Shown in pieces: positions 48,471 through 61,550 of a stretch of 64,000 nucleotides of DNA. This DNA comes from Ipomoea triloba (taxonomy: Eukaryota; Streptophyta; Magnoliopsida; Solanales; Convolvulaceae). The position numbers were made by a program, and so were the translations under genes. Below the pieces are notes generated by a model. The model saw only the letters and a list, made by a program, of their open reading frames with translations, searched no databases and was not told the DNA's origin. The stretch covers positions 425,893 through 489,892 of the forward strand of contig NC_044920.1 in NCBI RefSeq assembly GCF_003576645.1, given 5' to 3'. Within the stretch, counting starts at the first letter, position 1; each line of letters opens with the position of its first letter.

Positions 48471-49964
48471 TTGATCTTTCAAGGGAGAGAGAAAAGAGAA
48501 CTCTCTCTCCCATTTCTAATACCATCATTGACCTTTTTGTCTTGTCATTTTTATTTGGGAGGAGTTTTGGCTTTGACATGTTTGTCCCCCAAAAAATACA
48601 ATTTTATTTTCATGCATATTAAATATAAATATGCTACATAGTTGAGATTCTTTCTTACATTGGCATAGCTACTAAGGATGGTAAATTTTTTGATGAGTAG
48701 TTTCGAAAATTTTGATCGGTTCATCTTGTTTCTAGAACGGCTAATGTTATAGTTCATAATTTAACAAAATCATGTAACACCTCGTTGCAGGCAAACTCTC
48801 TGTGTTAGGACGCAGTCCCCTCTAGCTCCATTATTGAGTTCTTGCATTAATCTACTAAGTTATTTTCCTTTTAAAAAAATATAAATATAATTTCACTATA
48901 ACTTATACAATTTAATGTCCAAACATACATATTAACAATTAAAAAAATGTAAATGGAGGATTTTGTCTAATAAAATAGCAAAATGAATTATGTGCACACT
49001 CTCAAAACTCACACTCGATATCCAAAAAGAGATTAACTAAACTTTTACAATATAATCGCATTACGTCTGTATGTGGCCCACTACTCTCCAGAAAGATCTG
49101 ATTTCATTCATTCGGACACGAAAATTGACAACCCTACTTTTGCTTGAGCTTCATAATGTTGTCCAAATATGATGAAGTGCAGGGTAAATATTGAAGGCCA
49201 TGTGACAAGGGAAGGTAGTAACCAATGGATGGATACCTAATTGTGTTGGTGAGAAGTCAGTGAACATTAAATACACAAAGAAAGCAAGTGTGGATTTGTG
49301 AAGGGCCATGGTGCCTATAGACAGCCCTCTTTAGGGGAACCAGACACCAATGTACTACATATTTACTAAACCACCAAATTCTCCCTCTGCCCAACACCAC
49401 CCATTTGGTCAGCATACCTAATTCTTGCCCTCTATCTACCTTATTATCTGCTACCTTACCATTGTTATGTTCCCCTAGTTTAAACCCAAACCCACTTTTG
49501 ATTTCTTGTCATCATTATATTGCATATTTACAAACAAAAGAAAATATTGTTTTTCCCAAGGCTTTCATTGTCAAATTTTCTTTTATTGAGGGCCTAACTA
49601 TGAAACCAGGACCATCTATGTTGCTAGCTAGTGATGGTTTTTGACAAATTATACAAAAATGGTAGGGCAAGATTATTGGGATTGATCTCATGCTTGTTCT
49701 AGTTTTCAACCCTTGATGCAACTTGTGTTAATTGAAGCTCAACTAACAAGATTGTGCAATGATGATTCGTTATCAATGTGACAAATTTACCAATGGCATT
49801 AGAATAATAAAACTTGAGACGTAAACGCAAAGCTAGTTACGTGAGTTGAAAAAAAAAAGTACATTATTGTAATGTCAATAAGTATGTGGTAGAGGCTTAA
49901 ATGCTTAAGCTATTTTACTTTAACTTGTAAAAAATAACCAATACAAAAATTTGATATTAATTAT

Positions 49965-50140
49965 GAAGTATCAAACCAACTTGGTTGGCGTGAGTGGTCA
50001 TGCACTCTTGTCCCTTAAAAGGGGTCGAGAGTTCAAACCCCTTCTCATATGGAAAAATCAATCTGACTTGCATTCACTACTACTCAGGTAGTGAGATTAG
50101 AAATAACATTTTGATCTGAACACTTTCCGATAATAAAAAG
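49965..50140 (+). mobile_element. tRNA-derived SINE candidate
   Basis: TTGGCGTGAGTGG at about 49985-49997 fits a Pol III A box, and GAGTTCAAACC at about 50029-50039 fits a B box, at tRNA-like spacing of some 45 bases. The tail is A-rich (GATAATAAAAAG). It is not a functional tRNA because the stems do not form. Confidence 0.55.
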
Positions 50141-51189
50141 ACATGAGTTTTCCTCCCTAATGTGATTATATTCTTAGTACTAAAACCCCTTTTATTAACA
50201 AATTATCTTATCATGATTTAATATTGTAATTCCTCCATGCATGTTTATCCAAATATATTTGTCCTCTCCTTTCTCAACCAAATTAGTTGCATGCATTTGG
50301 AGCTCCAACTAACAAGGCTGCCCTTAAATGGACCTGTCATTTGGACCACCCATAAAGCCATACACAAAAACAGAAATAAGTGTAGAGCTCAGTGTTTACC
50401 ATGTGAACATATTTTGATGCCCTTTCATTGCTTAACATATATGCCTCCCCTTTTCTTTTCTTTTCTTTCTCTTTTATATGTTTTTTTTTTCTCTTTTCAC
50501 TTTTTCCCGTAATTTTATGTAATATTTTCTTTCCTTTTCCAAACAGGTGTTCATCGAGGATAATCAAGGTCATCACCAAAAAAAATAATAATAATAAATA
50601 AAAATTCTCCACTTGCAAAAATGCATTGGTCTCTCTCATCTCTCTCCCACTTTGCCCCCTTTCTAATCCATTCTTTTCCCCATCTTTGGTCAATCTCCTC
50701 CTCCAATCTGACTTTATTTGACCAACAACGTTAATGCCCCCAAAAGAAAAAGGTGAACTAGTGCACCACATTGTAGAGACTAGAGAAACATAATCATCAT
50801 CAATGACTTCGGATCCCTTCTACTATATAGCTAGCTAGCTAGGTACCAAGTTTAATGTGATTTGGAATTGTCATATGGGTTCTTCAATTTCATGTTTAAT
50901 TTATTAGGTTTTAAGTCAACAATCGTGTAGTTAGTTTGACTTTTAAATTATATTCTTTATTATATATTTATAATATTGTGTTGCAAAAGTATTAACTCCA
51001 AACTTAAAGGTTATATTATCATCACTCTTGTCTTGGAAACTGATGAATAAATTAAAGTAAATCGTGAAATGTGCCTTATTGTTACTGATCTATAAGTCTC
51101 AAATAAACAAGTGCCTACAACAAAACTAAATTGGTACTTTTCTTTTTTGGTGCTTAGACGAATCTTGCACCGTGCGAGGACACAGACAA

Positions 51190-51328
51190 AGCAACTTATT
51201 TTGGGTTCGTATTATTATCTTACATGTACACAACTTGATGTTGATGTAGCGCCTCACAAAACAAAACTTATAAACTTATTTTGTGTTAATATTATTGTCT
51301 TACATGTACACAACTTGATGCTGATGAA
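51190..51328. repeat. Spaced direct repeat of about 56 bp
   Basis: AACTTATTTTG, then TATTATTATCTTACATGTAC and ACAACTTGATGTTGATG at 51190-51246 recur at about 51272-51328 with a few changes. Confidence 0.8.
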
Positions 51329-52190
51329 TATTTTATGATAGCTTCAAGGTTATGCCTCACCTATTATGCTATATTAGTATGTTCCAACTCAATACATAGC
51401 ATTTAAAGATATTTAATATTATCAAAACTCAAATATAATGATATTTAAGCTATTGGGTTTGGCTCGATGCATTAGGTCGATATATGAGTATTAGGTTCAT
51501 TAAGTAGAATATGACGATTAGGCTCAATAAGCAAAATTAAAGCCTAATATTTCAACAATTATCAAACTAAAGATATATAGAATCAACTATAAGTTATTGA
51601 ATCACTTAATTGTACCGTTACAATTAATATTTACTTCACTATACACACGTCTAATACGTTATAGACGCATTTGATGTTACATTTTCTGATTTTAAACATT
51701 AGATTACAATATATCTTTAAAATAATAAATAAAGATATCATGTAAGAACACATATAGTGCTTATATTCCTTGGTGTCCCACATTTCTTGTGATATATATA
51801 ATCAAAATTAAAGTCCCATGTAAAATGAAGAATCTAGGATGATTTGGTCGGGAGGCAACTTAAAGATTTACCCATTCAAATGACAGCCAAAAGAGAAGGC
51901 ATCATCATACCACATGTAGAGGAAGAAGATTTAACTCTAAAGAGATCATCTTTAATTGATCTTTCATTTCTAAAAATTCTAAAGTTTAAGGCTACAAATA
52001 TAATATTTTAAATTTAATTTAAAGATTAAAAAAAATTAATTCCTTCCTTTATACAAAACATTGCCCATGGAAAATGACAAATTGAATATTCCGCCCAAAA
52101 TTTTTCTCATTTCCGTTTCTTACCCCTTTTTATAAAGGACTCATGTGCCGTTACCGTCACCGTCATTGTCGATCTTCCGTTGCCATTGAT

Positions 52191-53559
52191 TTACATCCCA
52201 ATTTCCTCGCCGTTTCCGTTAACCATAACGTCCGCCGCCGGAATTTCGAGTGCGGCATCGGGCCACCGCTCCGCCGGCACACATTCCGACTTGTGGACTG
52301 ATCTCCAATGCATCGCCTGGCAAGCGCGTGAGCAATAATTAACGGAGCCGCAAACGGAGCAGCGACGGAACTCGTGCCTACGCAATTCGGGTCGCCCGCA
52401 ACCCACGTTGGAGCAGAGACGGAGCCCCGGACCCGGAATTCCGCCCTTGGATTTAAACCAATCCGTTAAGAATTTATTAGCCGGGTGGGGCTCCGGGGAC
52501 GGGACGTTACACCCGAAATCGCTCAGTAACGGACAGCTCGTCCCGCCGCCCATGTGGTGCTGGAGCGGGTTCCACGCCAGCCACGAGCCGCCGTGGAGCA
52601 CAGCCGACGGCGTGGTTGCCAAAACGTTAGCCACTTCCCTAACGTTGGCTTGGACCAGAAACCGGCGCCCCTCCGGCACGTTCCGCTTCACGCCGTAGCC
52701 GTCCTGGAAACAGTGGCCCAGCTCCCGCAGCGCGTCCACGTGGCCAACCGAAGCGGCGCGGGCGCACAGAGCCACGCCGGCTCGCAGGTCCTTATCCGTC
52801 TTCGACCCGCCGCTTCCATTGAACTGCATCACCGCCAGCGAGTACAACGCCGGCGCGTGAGAGTTAATCGCCGCCTTCGCCATAAGCGAGGCGCCGCTCC
52901 CCCGATTCCGATAACAGTAAAACCGAATCTGCGTCAAAAAAAAACCCAAATAATCTCAGTATTCACATCTCATCTGCATGCAAAATACACACACACACAC
53001 ATATATATACAGACCATGCCGAGAATGTAGCAAGCTTCAAAGTTTCCGGCATCGGCGCAAAGCTTCAGGAACCGGTGAGCCGACACCGACCAGTTCTGAG
53101 CTTTCACGGCTAACATTTTCGGTGAAGCCGCCGACAACACCAGCGGGTGGAACCCTAACCCGTTTAGCCTCTTACATCTACAATCAAATTCCAAATCCCA
53201 AAAATCAATAATAATAATAATAAAACCAAAGACACAATCTTTTTCAATAATAAAAACATGGCGTTTTCAAAATCTATTTTTCCAGAACCATACGTGATCA
53301 AAACGGTCATAAAATCCGCTGGGCAATCGGCATTAGAACTCAGTTTCGACAGAATAGAGAGTACGATGTCGTCAGGCAAAGAATCAAAGTAGTCTACTTT
53401 TCCGACATCATCAATCGACAACCACGGTCTTTTCCGACCACTAGTACGTTCTCCGCCGCCGCCTGCGGCGGCGGCGGCGCGACTTTTCCGTCTCTTGACA
53501 ACTCTTCTCTCTACAGACAAATCCATTTCCGAAAAAAACTGTCCCCTTCGCGTTCTCAT
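52191..53559 (-). CDS. F-box protein with Sel1-like repeats and MYND zinc finger, At1g67340-like
   Basis: Three exons, 53559-53294, 53177-53015 and 52928-52191, join in phase to 388 aa. The N-terminus is basic (RRVVKRRKSR). The F-box begins near residue 57 (YFDSLPDDIVLSILSKLSS) and runs across the first junction into CKRLNGL. Sel1/TPR-like helices follow (AGNFEACYILGMIRFYC, APALYSLAVMQFNGSGG, GHVDALRELGHCFQDGYGV). The MYND finger covers residues 315-359, with CSNVGCG, RRCSVCGSVNYCSRACQ and W...H...C. Family members are taken as substrate receptors of SCF ubiquitin ligases, with MYND as a protein-binding site; the substrate is unknown. The order of domains matches Arabidopsis At1g67340 as remembered. 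No break is seen. Confidence 0.94.
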
Positions 53560-53645
53560 CTCTCTCTCTCTCTCTCTCTGTATTATACTGACTGAGTTTC
53601 TACTCCAAAGAGATACAGAAGAAGCGGAAGGGATTATATAAGAAG
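53560..53645 (-). promoter_or_regulatory. CT/GA-rich leader and TATA box of the F-box gene
   Basis: A (GA)n run on the minus strand (53560-53579) precedes the ATG. TTATATAAT at about 53632-53641 lies at a plausible TATA distance from a start within the leader. Confidence 0.45.
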
Positions 53646-54390
53646 GGAAGAGGGAGGGAGAAAGTACGAAAATGCCCCGATTCGTTGTCCCGTTTTAACA
53701 TCTAAGTTTGGTCAAACTGCGTTGACCAGATCCCTAGTGCCGTCGCCGCCGTGGACGACCGCTGTACTGTGTCCTTCCGGCTTTATACTATACGACATCG
53801 TACGAAAGGGAGATACGATGTTTTGGGGGTGTTAATGTACGGTCAAAGGAGGTGATTCATCACTGACATGGGCTTCAGTTACAAAAGGTTTGTTTGTACG
53901 TGGTGGATATATTGGATTTTGAGCATATAACGTTTCCTTGACTTTCTTGCCCCTTCTTCGAGTCGATTCATTAATCATTACTAAACTACAATTTAAGGGT
54001 AAATGTGTTTTATGCGTTAATTTTTTTTTAAATATATATATTTTGGTTTATTAGAACAAAAGTCACAAAATGAATTATATAGTTTTTTGACCCCAAAATA
54101 TGAAAAGATTTCTATAAAATATTTTTATATCTTGGAGTACATTTTTGAATTATTTCATTCCTTACATAATTTTATTTGTATTTCTCCAGTTTCCATTTGT
54201 AAATCTAACAAATCATCGTTAATAACTTTTTAATCAAATAAAATGAATAATCTAGACAATTCAAATAAGAACCCTCCCGGCTCCCGAGCATATATAATGA
54301 CACGGATAATGTGAAAACCGCATGTCCAGGAAAGGAATAACAACTCATCGCAGCTGACATTCGTCCAAATATAATGAATCAGAAATACTA
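53646..54390. other. Upstream region of the F-box gene
   Basis: Likely promoter DNA; no gene supported. Confidence 0.4.
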
Positions 54391-54910
54391 TTTTTTTTTA
54401 AATGCGGTGATATTTTTATAAATAATTGAACGTTTTAAGTGTAAGTAAATTGTGTGAAAAATGCAAGTAACAGTTTCATAGAGTGCACCTAAGTGCAAGT
54501 AAAATGTATTAAAAGGTGAGCTCCAAACATTATCATTAGTTGCACCAAACAGTATCATTAAGTGCACCAACGTGAAAGACGCGTTATCATTAGGTGTAAG
54601 TAAATTGAATGTGTTAAAAGCGCAAGTAACAGTTTCATAAGTGTACCTAATTAAGTGTAAGTAAAAGGTATTAAAAGACAAGCTCCTAACGTTATTGTTA
54701 GTTAAACCAAACGTTATCATTAAGTATACCAATGTGAAAGACGTTATCATTAGGTGCACTAATGTATAAACAAAAAAAAAAGTAAATTACATGCACTATT
54801 ACATGAAAATAGTTGCACTTTTAAGTGATTTTACTTGCACACTTATATCAGTTACTTGCACTTTTAACACATGTTACTTGCACCAAAGTTCAAGTTATTT
54901 ACCAAAATGT
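54390..54910. repeat. Array of GTGCAAGTAA / TTACTTGCAC motifs
   Basis: On the left the motif is mostly in one orientation (GTGYAAGTAAA with ATTAAGTGCACC) in units of roughly 90-130 bp; from about 54800 it occurs inverted (TTACTTGCAC). The change of orientation suggests the two ends of a non-autonomous element. Confidence 0.6.
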
Positions 54911-56990
54911 CACAATGTTTTCTTTAAAATTACACTTGATCCATTAGATATGGACAAGTGGACGGCTACGATTGGTTCTTATTTCTCTCTTTGACATCCA
55001 TTATCACATGAGCGTGCCCCTATATCTATAGTGATCACATGAGAACCACCCCCATGAAAATCAATATAGTGCATTAAAAACATATCTATGGATGTGATTT
55101 GTTGGGGATTCAAAATTCGCATGTGCATATGAGACAGGTGTTGTGTGCATATCTTATGTATATTCGTTACCATTAGCATGTGCATATGAGATGTATATGC
55201 AATCTTTGTGAATTGAAAATTTGAAATAACATTTCATAGTAATTTCAAAACTAAAATAAATTGCTTTAAAAAAGGTGATTAATAGAGTGTAATATAATTC
55301 TCATAACTGAAGGCCACTAATTTAATTGTTTCTAATATCTTATCGGTTAAATGTGTCACACAAAGTCTATAAATAGCAATGTTAGAAACTTGCTTCTAAC
55401 GATATGGTAAGAAACTTGCTTTTAGCAGTATGGTATGACTTGTTTCTAGCGGTAAGATAAATGTTCGATCCATAATATAAACATTGAAATTTTGAGTTTA
55501 GAATGAGATCTTTGTGAGTATAAGTGTAACTGACAGATGAACTTATGAGATCCAACGGACAAAATTGAAAATTTTTCATTACTACTTCCTTCCCAAAATG
55601 GTTGTCTGGTTCGTTTAACGAGGCTTGACTGAAGTAATTTTTAATTCAATTTTTCATAATATTAAGTTTAACATTAATATATAAAATTTATATATTTAGA
55701 AACTACATTAAAGGTACTATTAGACACAAAAGTTTAAATTTAAAAATAATAAAAAATTACTAAAAAAATAAGCAAAGAAGAAAGAGTTGATTTGACCCAT
55801 GAATAGTAAATAGGACAGGTAAAATGAGACAGAGATGAAATAAGGAGAATAAAATAAACGTGAAGCAATAAAAGATGGGTAGGGAATAGGGAAACAGCGC
55901 ACTAGCTTAGCTTGTACCATCTCGATGATTGCTATGAATTGAAGTCTTCCATTTACCAACAAAACATAAATAAATAAATAAGCCATCAAAATGGTTGTAT
56001 GTGACAGCCTCGATTGAGTCGATTCATTGCAAAATTTTCCATTTTCCAACGTTTCGTAGTCGTTAATTAATAATCAATTTTAGTACTGTTAACGTCACAG
56101 TAACCTAGTTACCAAGTAGTCTCCTAGGGCTCTCCAAGTAGAAATATTCCAAAATCTCAATTAATTTTGGTGTTCGTATATTTCACATATGATTATATTG
56201 AGTATAATTGAAAATTGTTATTAATTATATTTTAAATAGTGTTATTACGTACATAACATATACTAATAAGTTAATAACATCGTTAAAGTGTAGAAAGTAA
56301 TTAAGTGAAAAATATTGTGTTGATAGATGATGATATTGGGAGAAGTGAAACATATTGTTTTGAGCAATTTATTGGGGTTCATAGTACAATACAAATATAA
56401 TATAAAAAATTAAGTTTAAGAAACTCTTCAATGATCTAGAAGTATACTAAATCTATGAAATTTTTCATAGTTGAAAGATTATATTTATAATGTCAGGACA
56501 ATGAGCACACATTGGGTTCTCCATCGATGGATTTGACGTGACAACATGACACTGGCAGTTCAAATCGTGACACGTGTTGGTATTGGATGCCATGTTCATA
56601 ATAGTGACGACAGAATTATCTTTTTCTATGTTTGATCTTGGAGTTTGGGCTCAACCCATGCATGGTTGATCTTCGGTCACGTCATCAATATGCATATCGT
56701 ATTACCTATTAGTTGTCCTCCATTTTTTACGATGTGAGAATCACAAGCGACAGAGTGCAGTAATTGCTCATATCTAACAAACTTTTTATGCAAGTCATTG
56801 GTAGAATCTTCGTATTATCCTTTCATACTCAATATAACACTCCAATATATACTTTTTTCAATACTTCTATATCATAATAATATAAGGTATGACAATATTT
56901 TATAAAGTCAAAGATATGATATTGTTTCCTATATTCTAATGTGACAATTAAATACCAATATTGGAAAATATTTTATTTATTCAATCAATC
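54911..56990. other. Intergenic DNA
   Basis: No supported gene. Confidence 0.5.
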
Positions 56991-56991
56991 A

Positions 56992-57380
56992 CAGGCGTTT
57001 GGTTGGGAGGAAGGAATTATAGGGGAAAAGAATTGTAATTTGTTGGAATTACAATGAATAAAGTAGGAACTGAAATTACAGTGTTTGGTAATATAGGGAA
57101 TGGAAATGTAAGAAGCAACAGAATAACTAAAATGTCCTTAAGTAGTGTAGTAGTAGTAGTAGTAATAATAATAATAATAATAATAAATTTTTTTTTTTAA
57201 AAGGGTATGAGAAGAGGGACAAAATTGTCTTTACACTAACAAAATTGTCCTCCTCTCCATTGAAATGCAATTCATGGGGGTATGCAATTTCTCATTTGGA
57301 TGCAATTCCCTCCAACCATACAGTGTAATTCGACTTGCAATTCCTTTACATTCAAATTCATCTCAACCAAACACCCCCTA
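56992..57380. mobile_element. MITE with GGCGTTTGGTTG-type inverted ends
   Basis: The left end AGGCGTTTGGTTGGGA matches the reversed right end GGGGGTGTTTGGTTGAGA. A (GTA)n/(ATA)n microsatellite lies inside near 57145-57185. End sequences of this type occur in plant Harbinger-like and hAT-like MITEs; the target duplication was not resolved. Confidence 0.6.
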
Positions 57381-58848
57381 AAAGATGTCCGAACTAAAAA
57401 TACAAATAATATTATTTTAGAAAGAATATATTTACGTGATTTTTTTGGATTGTCCTTTGTATAAGGAAGAAGGATGAGCTGGGAGGTGACGTGGATGTCA
57501 CGAAGTGAGGTGCCGTCTTGGGTCCTCTCTGTCGTCTAATGTTCAACCCCGCCGACAATCAACCTATTACACTATACTATCTCTTCTCCATTTTGTATAA
57601 CCACCGTACCACATTACCTGCGAGGGATAAAGAAAAGAAAAGAACAGAAAAGAGAAGAACAGAAAAGAAAAGAAAAAAGGAAAAAGAAAATTCGATTCCT
57701 CTTTTCATTTTCAGAAGCCTTTAAATTTAATAATGACACTATATTCTTATTAGCTTATATAAAATCAAAATAAAAGACCAACATTATGATTATTTAAATA
57801 AATATCATATAAACATCGTTAATAAAATTATTTGGTAAAACTGTAAAGGACACTCTACTAATCTCATGTTACAGGTACCACTTGTTAGTTTATGATCAAA
57901 ATATCTTTTTCTTTCTTTTATTTAAAAAAATATATTTTCTTTTGACTTTGAAATATTAAGAATGACTAAAAATAAACCTTTTAATAAATTTGAGACAATT
58001 GATTAGTGAATTGTTAATATAATTGTAAAGTCCTCTAGATGTGTAGCATATCATATTTCTTTTTTAGTCTGTCAAGTACAGTGGCTAATCTACTCGCTGA
58101 ATTGTAGGTACCTTTATAAGTGTGACAATTGACTTGAAGATTTAAGGTTTTTTCATATCCAAAGTCAATGATCAAACTCTTGATGTTTGGTTAAAAATGA
58201 ATGAGTCTCTTCCACTAAATCACACTCCCAAATTCTAGATATGTAACATGTTAATGAATTTGAAAAGAATTTTAATTTTTATAGAGATGCGACATGTTAA
58301 AATGTGTGTAAAATTCACTTTATATATACAACTCGATCAAATTTTAGGAACACGATTAGAGCTGAATTAATATGCGCAAATCAAATGCATCCCTTTGATC
58401 ATAAATTACGTGCAGCGTCAAAAACGTCCTGCCTAGGCCCCGATTAGGGTCTTATCAGTCAATTCTGAGTCAAATAACGTGCCATCTACTAAAGCAAGTT
58501 GGGATATCTTTGTCAAAAATTTTCTGTATATTTTGGACCGTTTTATTGTTGTTTAACTGATCTTTCAATCGTTCTCCGATCCCTTTTAGACCACTATTAC
58601 ACTACAATTTCCAATTGCAAAATCGGCCATACACTCAATTATCTAGATTCACATTGTATATCAGTTGCTTATAGCTATTTGGTTCAAAAAGAAATTAATA
58701 TACAGTTCACACGGGAAGTCAAACTTAAAGTCTTTTAGTTATCAAATCAACTGTCTGACAAACTTGCTTATGATTGTTCCCTTTCAAATTCGACTTCATA
58801 TATATATATATATAGAGAGAGAGAGAGTTATGCCTGATTGACAAATTC

Positions 58849-58891
<43 letters not shown>

Positions 58892-59470
58892 TTAATTTTC
58901 CACTCGGTATTATTACATGTTGCAATTTTTACTAGATTATATTTTAGACATTTAGAATTTTGTTGTGATCGAAATTGTATAATTTGTAAAATTTTACTTT
59001 TAAGTTGCACTTGTAAGTGTAATAGTTTGTGCATTTATTGTTTTGTGTTGTGTAGTTTTAGAATTTTAATTTTTGAACTCGTAAAGATCATAATGAACTT
59101 TGTATGTAGTTCTTTGTGTGGCGCGTTTTAGAGTTCGAACGTCCGCACATAGGTGTAAGTTCGCACACTCACACATGATCTTGCCCCTATAAATATATGT
59201 GCGTGTGCGCGTGACGACTGACTAGTAAAATGAGAATAGAATTTAAAAAATTGTTGTATCCTTCCTCATTTTCTATTCTAAGAAACAAACGTGAAATTTT
59301 AAAGGATTGACTTTCTTTCTTTCTTTATTTATTTATTTTTTGTTCGTTCATTTATAATTTGAATTCCATTCCAAACTAACCCATAAAAGATAATGAAATA
59401 AATAAATTAATTGAATTTAAATCGGATAATAGAGTTCAAAACCCATGAATCAATCATATATTATTCCGTG
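57381..59470. other. Intergenic DNA
   Basis: No supported gene. A purine-rich GAAAAGA array at 57628-57690 and the (ATT)n below are the main features. Confidence 0.5.
58848..58891. repeat. (ATT)n microsatellite
   Basis: About 14 trinucleotide units. Confidence 0.95.
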
Positions 59471-59775
59471 GACCATGATCCAAAAACATATAAAGTACAT
59501 TATTCTAACTCATAAAATATATTATTCTAACACATACAATATATTATTTTAACTCATAAAATACATTATTTTAATACATAAAGTACATTATTGAAACTCA
59601 TAAAATATATTATCTTATGCACAAATTTCATTATTTTAACACATGAAATGTATTATTTTAACTCATAAAATACATTATCTTATCTCAGAATATTCATTAT
59701 TCTAATACGTGAGTCGAACAAGAACTTTTTTAACATAAAAATGATGCTGTTTTAGACCGTGGACTACAGTCCACA
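59465..59775. repeat. Array of about 21-bp units (ACTCATAAAATACATTATTTTA) with GTGGACYA ends
   Basis: About ten units of AYWCATAAARTAYATTATTYTA run from 59490 to 59705. The array lies between GTGGACCATGATCC and GTGGACTACAGTCC, which may be the ends of a MITE. Confidence 0.7.
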
Positions 59776-60655
59776 TAATAATTTGCGTCCTGAAATCCGG
59801 TCGGCTCATCCATTTCCTGGTAATGCGTCAAATATTCCAACGTACATACGTAGGTGCATGCATGCAGCTGGTATAAAGTCGCATCAAATTGTTTTTATTT
59901 ATATTTTTAATCTCTGTTTTGACTCCTTAATAATATCATTATCTTATCCTTTTCCCACACAGTTTTAACCCGGCCAAGACGATAATGCTCCTTATTTTTG
60001 ACTTTTCCCATTCTATTTGTCTTCTTTCTTGTGTGTACACATACATTATTGTAGTTGTTATATTTGGTGTTGTTTGGGGGCGGTTGTATATATATATTAC
60101 CATTATATCAAAGAAAAATAATAATTCTAGTTTTTAATTATTAGTTTTTTTTTTAAAAAAAATTGTAAGTTAAAATTAGGACCGTTCCAATAAAAATTGG
60201 GCCATGTGCCATATTTTAATTTGTGCATATTTTTTCGAGTAATTTATATATATAAATAATAGTTGTTCAAAAAGTTGTATCAAAATATACATATTGTATA
60301 CAAATACATATAAAATTTTATTTAAAAAGTGGCATGCGTCGTACACATTTAGACTCAAAATCATCAATCAAACTTTTGATATCAAATTCTTCAAAAAGCT
60401 CATTTTCAATGGAAGAACTTGAGACTTGAGAGTTTGTGTGATCAAGAAGAATTGAAGAATCAGTTGAGTTGCTGTCTGCGATCTACGAAATTACTGAATT
60501 GTGAATTGAGAATTATCGAATTGTCAAATTCCGTTACAGTATTTTCGTATTTTATAGGGTTGGGAATTGAAAATTTGCTAATTGTCTAATTGAGATGTGG
60601 GATTATGATTCATGAAATATAATTGCCGAACGGAATTGGCAATGTTTTTGGATTA

Positions 60656-60740
<85 letters not shown>

Positions 60741-61466
60741 TTTTTAAAACAATTGTCAATTGGACTCAATTTCATCTTGTCACAAATTGGTCCAATCTTT
60801 ATACATTTAGCCTAAATTTTTGTAAACTATATATACATTTTTTTTTAAAAAAAAATGGGGCCCTGTGCGGTCGCACATGTTTGACATGCTCAGATACGAC
60901 CCTATTTAAAAATAGGTGTGCTATTTTTAGTTCGTTAACGATATTTTTTAAAAATAATTTTACTATATTTATTTAATATGCATGGATTGAAAACACCATT
61001 TAATATCGACCTATTGACAAAAAGTGTTATTTTCTCTTATAATTGTTACTATTTCGTTTCATAATATAAACTATTTTTGCTAGCTAACAACTAATCAAAC
61101 ACAATAATTAGCTCTTAAAATAGGAACTAAATACTATTACGATATGAGATAAAGTACCCACATAGGAACTTACAGTAGTATGTTTTATTATCTAAATCTA
61201 AAAACATAATAAACTTTAATTCAATCTAAATTATATCTTTCATTTATGTCTATTTTTATATGTTAATAAATGTATACATTTTACTTTAAATGTTGTACAC
61301 TTATAATTTCAGTAAACAAAATTGTCTCTACTACATTCTTGTTAGACAAAACTAACCTTATATCGTTATATCTCTGTTACTATTTAATTCTAACACTGAT
61401 GAGTCCATCATTATTACCATAGACTTATATCTATTCATTATATAATTAAATCAATTATTTTTTTTA
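59776..61466. other. Intergenic DNA
   Basis: No supported gene. Contains the long (TA)n at 60657-60737. Confidence 0.5.
60657..60737. repeat. (TA)n microsatellite
   Basis: About 40 TA units. Confidence 0.96.
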
Positions 61467-61550
61467 TTTTTTTTTTTTTTGAGAGAAAAAACTTAATGCA
61501 TTAAATCATTTTTTTTTTTTTTGAGAGAAAAAACTTAATGCATTAAATCA
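61467..61550 (-). repeat. Exact 42-bp tandem duplication of the LINE 3' end with its A14 tail
   Basis: T14 plus GAGAGAAAAAACTTAATGCA and TTAAATCA occurs at 61467-61508 and again at 61509-61550. The ORF2 stop codon (61537-61535) lies in the second unit. It fits slippage or template switching during LINE insertion. Confidence 0.92.

Larger units (their letters stand above)
48471..52190. other. Intergenic DNA with a SINE candidate and a tandem duplication
   Basis: No protein gene is supported. See separate entries at 49965-50140 and 51190-51328. Confidence 0.5.

Noticed and set aside
50337..50771. Minus-strand 144-codon frame
   Set aside because: Low-complexity Lys/Glu-rich translation of a pyrimidine-rich tract, with no family resemblance.
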